NCBI RefSeq assembly: GCF_000817775.3
Contig: NZ_JTHE03000028.1
Coordinates: forward strand, 8,693-65,170
From: Lyngbya confervoides BDU141951
Lineage (GTDB): Bacteria; Cyanobacteriota; Cyanobacteriia; Thermosynechococcales; Thermosynechococcaceae
DNA: 56,478 bases
Reading direction: 5' to 3'
Within the stretch, counting starts at the first letter, position 1; the number at the start of each line of letters is the position of its first letter. Positions 52,560-56,478 of this stretch are shown here, piece after piece. Both the position numbers and the translations under genes were made by a program. Under the pieces are notes generated by a model. The model did no database searches and was not told the DNA's origin. It saw only the letters and a program-made list of their open reading frames with translations.

Positions 52560-55500
52560 ATGGTACGGATTGTCTTAATTATTGGATTTGAATCCTTCAA
52601 TCTGGGGCTGTACGGTCAAGCCCTTTCCCTTGCCAAGGCCCGCTGTCCCGATCTAGATCTGCACATTTTCAGCGATCGCGATCTTCAGCCTCAAGCAGCC
52701 GAGATCGAAGCTTTACTGGAGCAGGCAGATGTCTTCTTTGCCAGCTTAATTTTTGACTACGATCAGGTGGAATGGATCTGTGCGCGCATCCAACACATTC
52801 CCATTCGTCTGATCTTTGAGTCAGCCCTGGAGCTGATGAGATGGACCCAACTAGGACAGTTTGCCATCGGTCATCAGCCCAAGGGAATGCCCAAACCCAT
52901 TAAATTTATTTTGGACAAGTTTGGCAGTGGTCGTGAGGAAGACAAGCTGGCAGGCTATTTAAGCTTTCTCAAGGTGGGTCCCAAACTGCTCAAGTATATT
53001 CCCGTCTCCAAGGTGCAGGATCTGCGCAACTGGCTGATCATTTATGGCTACTGGAATGCAGGCGGCGCTGAAAATGTAGCGGCAATGTGCTGGGCAATCG
53101 CACAACAGTACTTTAATCTTGCAGTGGGCGACCTACCCGCCCCCGTAGAAACGCCCAACCTCGGACTTTTACACCCAGACCATGAGGGATATTGGGAATC
53201 CCCGCGAGCCTACCTCCACTGGTATCACCAAACCTCCCCTCAGGCCCAAGAATGGCCCAGGGTGGGGATTTTACTCTACCGCAAGCATGTCATTACCCAA
53301 CAGCCCTACATTCCCCAGCTGATTCGGTATTTTGAACAGGCCCAGCTTCTTCCCGTTCCCATTTTTATCAATGGGGTCGAAGGCCACGCCGCAGTGCGAG
53401 ATCTGATGACAAGCAACTATGAGCAACAGCAGCCTCAGTCCAATCCAACCCGAATTCGTTCCCTGTCAAAGGAGGCGATCGCTGTGGATGCCATCGTCTC
53501 CACCCTCGGCTTTCCCCTTGTGGGCGGACCAGCAGGATCTATGGAGGCCGGTCGTCAGGTGGCCGTGGCACAGCAGATTTTGTGGGCTAAAAATCTCCCC
53601 TATATAGTGGCGGCCCCCCTCTTGATTCAGGACATTCATTCCTGGACCCGGCAAGGCATCAATGGATTGCAAAGCGTTGTTTTATATGCGCTCCCAGAAC
53701 TAGATGGGGCCATTGATACCGTTCCCCTGGGAGGACTTGTGGGTAATGATATTTACCTCATTCCCGAACGAGTGCAGCGGCTAACCGGGCGACTGCACCA
53801 GTGGATTAAGCTGCGTCATCAGCCGAAGTCTCAGCGTAAAATTGCGATCTTGCTTTATGGATTTCCTCCGGGGTATGGCGCCACAGGCACAGCCGCTCTG
53901 CTGAATGTGCCGAAATCACTCATTCAGCTCCTGCGATCGCTTCAGGCAGAGGGCTACAAGGTGGGCGAGATCCCCGAGGATGGCGAGGCACTCCTTGAAC
54001 AGGTGCGCCAGGCCGACAACGCCTATGCCGATCATCCCGGATCCGCAAGGGATTTTGAACAGCGTCAACGCGCCGCCAAAGTTCAGGTGCATCGCCTGGA
54101 AAAGTGGCTCGGCTATCGGTTGACGCACCGCATCGAACAGCAGTGGAACACCTTGACAGGTACCGGTATTAAAACCTTTGGCGACGAGTTTTACCTGGGA
54201 GGCGTGCAGCTCGGCAATGTTTGGATTGGAGTCCAGCCGCCCTTGGGCATTGCGGGTGATCCCATGCGCCTAATGTTTGAGCGCGATATGACCCCCCATC
54301 CCCAATACGCAGCCTTTTATCAATGGCTCCAGCGGGATTTCCAGGCCGATGCACTCATTCACTTTGGCATGCACGGAACCGTCGAATGGCTTCCCGGTTC
54401 CCCGCTGGGCAACACCGGCTATTCCTGGCCCGATGTACTGTTGGGAAATCTCCCGAATCTCTATATTTACGCTGCCAACAATCCCTCGGAATCAATTCTG
54501 GCAAAGCGGCGCGGCTACGGGGTGATCCTCTCCCATAATATTCCGCCCTACGGTCGTGTCGATCTCTATAAAGAACTTGCCCTCCTCAAGGATCTCATTG
54601 CCGAATATCGGGAAGATCCGCTGGTTAATGAAGGGCTGCGCGAAGTCATTACGAAAAAAATTCTAGATGCGGGGCTTCAAACCGACTGTCCCTTCAAAGA
54701 GGCGCAAAAGCTGGGAATTGAATTCACCTTAGAAAATGCCCGGCTGTTCAGTCCGGAGGTTTTTGGCCGCTATCTCATAGATCTCTACGACTATCTTCTC
54801 GGGCTAGAAAATCGCCTCTTCTCCTCGGGTCTGCATGTGCTGGGCGAAGCCCCAAGCCCGGAAGCGCTGCGCAGCTATCTAAATGCCTACTTTACAGCCC
54901 CCAAGGACCTCCCGGAGCCGATCCTGGAGGCCATCGCCCATGGATCCACTGCCGAAGAAGCCCTAGCCGCCTATCGTCGCCACCGACATATCCAGCAGCC
55001 AGGTAGAGCGCATGAGGTCAACCCGGCTTGGTGCGATCGCAGCCATGAAGCGGTGCTGCTACGCGATCGCCTCCAGCAAACCCCTGACGAAATCACAAAC
55101 CTGATCCGGGGCCTCAACGGAGAATATATTCCGCCTGCCCCCGGCGGCGATTTGCTGCGCGACGGCATTGGCGTGCTGCCCACGGGGCGCAATATTCATG
55201 CCCTGGATCCTTACCGAATGCCCTCAGCAGGTGCCGTTGAACGAGGTCGGGCCATCGCCCAAAAGCTCATTGCCCAGCATCGAGAGGAACAGGGAGACTA
55301 TCCCGAAACCATTGCCGTGATGCTCTGGGGTCTAGACGCCATCAAAACTCGTGGCGAGTCCCTGGGTATTTTGCTGGAGTTGGTGGGGGCACACCCCATT
55401 CAGGAAAGCACCGGTCGGATTGTTCGCTACGGCCTCAGGCCCTTGTCAGATCTAGACCACCCCCGCATTGATGTACTCGCGAATCTATCCGGAATTTTCC

Positions 55501-56360
55501 GCGATAGTTTTGGCAATATTCTGGAACTCTTGGATGATTTATTTCTACGAGCCGCTGAGGTCGCAGAACCAGAGGATCAAAACTTTATTCGTAAACATGC
55601 TCTGAGCTTACAAGCCCAAGGAATTGATCAGCCCACAGCCCGACTATTTTCTAATCCCGCCGGGGATTTTGGATCCCTGGTCAATGACCGCGTCACCGAT
55701 GCCAACTGGGAGTGCGGGGAGGACCTGGCCCAAACCTGGCGCGATCGCAATGCGTTCAGCTACGGTCGCCACGATCGAGGCCAAACCCGCCCCGAAGTAT
55801 TACAAACACTGCTTAACACCACAGGACAGATTATTCAACAAATTGATTCCGTAGAATACGGTCTTACGGATATCCAGGAATACTATGCCAACACCGGGGC
55901 CATGAAAAAAGCCATGGAGCAAGTCCAAGGGAAGCAAGTCAGTGCAAAATTCGTTGAGAGCTTCTCCAAAAACCACACCCCCCTAAGGCTAGAAAAACTG
56001 CTGCGAATCGAATATCGATCCAAGCTACTGAATCCTAAATGGGCTACGGCAATGGCGGATCAAGGCTCCGGAGGAGTCTACGAAATTTCCCAACGCATGA
56101 CCGCCTTAATCGGCTGGAGTGGAACAGCGGACTTTCGAGACAGCTGGGTATATGACCAGGCCGCAGAAACCTATGCCCTCGACTCAGCCATGGCAGAACG
56201 CCTGCGGAAGGCCAACCCCGAAGCATTCTGCAACATTGTCGGACGTATGTTAGAGGCCCATGGGCGAGGATTTTGGTCTCCGAATGAGCAAACGCTCACG
56301 CGCTTACAACAACTCTACGAACTCGCCGACCAGGAATTAGAAAAAGTAGGATCAAAATAA
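52560..56360 (+). CDS. Magnesium chelatase subunit H-type protein (ChlH/BchH paralogue)
   Basis: 1266 residues from ATG 52560 (GAAGG upstream); the open frame extends 26 codons more without support. An N-terminal DUF3479-like domain (VRIVLIIGFESFNLGLYGQ, VFFASLIFDYDQVEW) is followed by the CobN/Mg-chelatase core. The core holds LGGVQLGNVWIGVQPPLGI, GDPMRLMFERDMTPHPQYAAFY, LIHFGMHGTVEWLPG and YAANNPSESILAKRRGYG. ChlH binds protoporphyrin IX and inserts Mg with ChlI/ChlD. Cyanobacterial ChlH is near 1330 residues; this one is shorter and looks closer to the second, ChlH-like type. It follows cysR closely. Confidence 0.82.
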   Translation: MVRIVLIIGFESFNLGLYGQALSLAKARCPDLDLHIFSDRDLQPQAAEIEALLEQADVFFASLIFDYDQVEWICARIQHIPIRLIFESALELMRWTQLGQFAIGHQPKGMPKPIKFILDKFGSGREEDKLAGYLSFLKVGPKLLKYIPVSKVQDLRNWLIIYGYWNAGGAENVAAMCWAIAQQYFNLAVGDLPAPVETPNLGLLHPDHEGYWESPRAYLHWYHQTSPQAQEWPRVGILLYRKHVITQQPYIPQLIRYFEQAQLLPVPIFINGVEGHAAVRDLMTSNYEQQQPQSNPTRIRSLSKEAIAVDAIVSTLGFPLVGGPAGSMEAGRQVAVAQQILWAKNLPYIVAAPLLIQDIHSWTRQGINGLQSVVLYALPELDGAIDTVPLGGLVGNDIYLIPERVQRLTGRLHQWIKLRHQPKSQRKIAILLYGFPPGYGATGTAALLNVPKSLIQLLRSLQAEGYKVGEIPEDGEALLEQVRQADNAYADHPGSARDFEQRQRAAKVQVHRLEKWLGYRLTHRIEQQWNTLTGTGIKTFGDEFYLGGVQLGNVWIGVQPPLGIAGDPMRLMFERDMTPHPQYAAFYQWLQRDFQADALIHFGMHGTVEWLPGSPLGNTGYSWPDVLLGNLPNLYIYAANNPSESILAKRRGYGVILSHNIPPYGRVDLYKELALLKDLIAEYREDPLVNEGLREVITKKILDAGLQTDCPFKEAQKLGIEFTLENARLFSPEVFGRYLIDLYDYLLGLENRLFSSGLHVLGEAPSPEALRSYLNAYFTAPKDLPEPILEAIAHGSTAEEALAAYRRHRHIQQPGRAHEVNPAWCDRSHEAVLLRDRLQQTPDEITNLIRGLNGEYIPPAPGGDLLRDGIGVLPTGRNIHALDPYRMPSAGAVERGRAIAQKLIAQHREEQGDYPETIAVMLWGLDAIKTRGESLGILLELVGAHPIQESTGRIVRYGLRPLSDLDHPRIDVLANLSGIFRDSFGNILELLDDLFLRAAEVAEPEDQNFIRKHALSLQAQGIDQPTARLFSNPAGDFGSLVNDRVTDANWECGEDLAQTWRDRNAFSYGRHDRGQTRPEVLQTLLNTTGQIIQQIDSVEYGLTDIQEYYANTGAMKKAMEQVQGKQVSAKFVESFSKNHTPLRLEKLLRIEYRSKLLNPKWATAMADQGSGGVYEISQRMTALIGWSGTADFRDSWVYDQAAETYALDSAMAERLRKANPEAFCNIVGRMLEAHGRGFWSPNEQTLTRLQQLYELADQELEKVGSK

Positions 56361-56403
56361 AGCCCCTTCAGCTTGAATAATCAAGCAATGAAGAGGCTTT
56401 ATT
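56356..56403 (+). terminator. Intrinsic terminator after the ChlH-type gene
   Basis: AATAAAGCC (56356-56364) pairs perfectly with GGCTTTATT (56395-56403), with CTTC/GAAG extending the stem inside a single mismatch. The first bases overlap the TAA stop codon. A short A/T tract (ATTAAAAAC) follows. Confidence 0.75.
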
Positions 56404-56478
56404 AAAAACACCCTGGCATCGAGCTATTTTCACAGGGGGCTGCCCCCCAACTATCGTCGCCGCTGTCACGTTTCACAT

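Overview
The window looks like a free-living cyanobacterium. The palindrome GCGATCGC (HIP1) recurs throughout coding DNA. It also carries a CrtW-type carotenoid ketolase, a type 2 NADH dehydrogenase, a SLH/OprB iron-uptake porin, a ChlH-type chelatase subunit, a CysR-like regulator and many small proteins of kinds usually met in cyanobacteria. Most of the window is GC-rich and densely coded. The left 2.5 kb and about 31.4-34.3 kb are AT-richer or broken and behave like accessory DNA. Identifications rest on reading motifs, not on database searches.

Layout. 1-2.5 kb: an edge-truncated protein of 31-residue calcium-binding-like repeats and an RTX protein of type I secretion style, with a 130-bp MITE-like element between them. 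3-7 kb: a six-helix membrane protein, a COQ4-like protein, NDH-2, and a cysteine-rich mini-protein whose 3' end overlaps crtW. 7.1-12.9 kb: one tightly overlapping minus-strand operon with a CPA2 antiporter, MrpC-D-E-F-G, a DUF4040 module and MrpB; MrpA is missing. 13-21.5 kb: exported or envelope proteins (zinc ribbon, DUF1460, DUF4360, a trypsin-like protease with TPR), an epoxide-hydrolase-like enzyme and glutathione reductase. 21.5-31.1 kb: a hydrolase/acyltransferase pair, a rhodanese-like protein without its cysteine, a hydrolase/cytochrome b6-like pair, a site-2 protease with CBS domains, a ClpC-like ATPase without the middle domain, a 30-residue membrane protein, and a J-like/M50-like membrane metalloprotease candidate.

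31.4-34.3 kb is a decayed defence-type locus: a second MITE copy, an NTF2-like gene, a DrmD-like (DISARM) SNF2 helicase cut after its first lobe, an antitoxin-like gene exactly at the break, and a frameshifted C-terminal remnant of another large protein. 34.4-46.8 kb: small membrane proteins, a porin preceded by a near-consensus Fur box, an SRPBCC protein, an ABC exporter, a hybrid histidine kinase with a REC-GGDEF-EAL partner, and an SLC13/RCK transporter. 46.9-56.4 kb: sulfate uptake (sbpA, a NIL-domain protein, cysT, cysW, cysA) divergent from a cysR-like gene that is followed by a chlH paralogue. A perfect 9-bp dyad lies in the divergent promoter region.

How the genes work together. The SLC13 carrier and the sulfate ABC transporter probably serve sulfur uptake under the CysR-like regulator. 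The Mrp/CPA2 operon serves Na+/H+ homeostasis. The kinase and REC-GGDEF-EAL protein form a sensor-to-c-di-GMP pathway. The most unusual items are the cytochrome b6-like protein lacking one heme-ligand histidine, the M-domain-less ClpC, the COQ4 motif in a plastoquinone organism, the cysR-chlH pairing, and the broken DISARM-like island.
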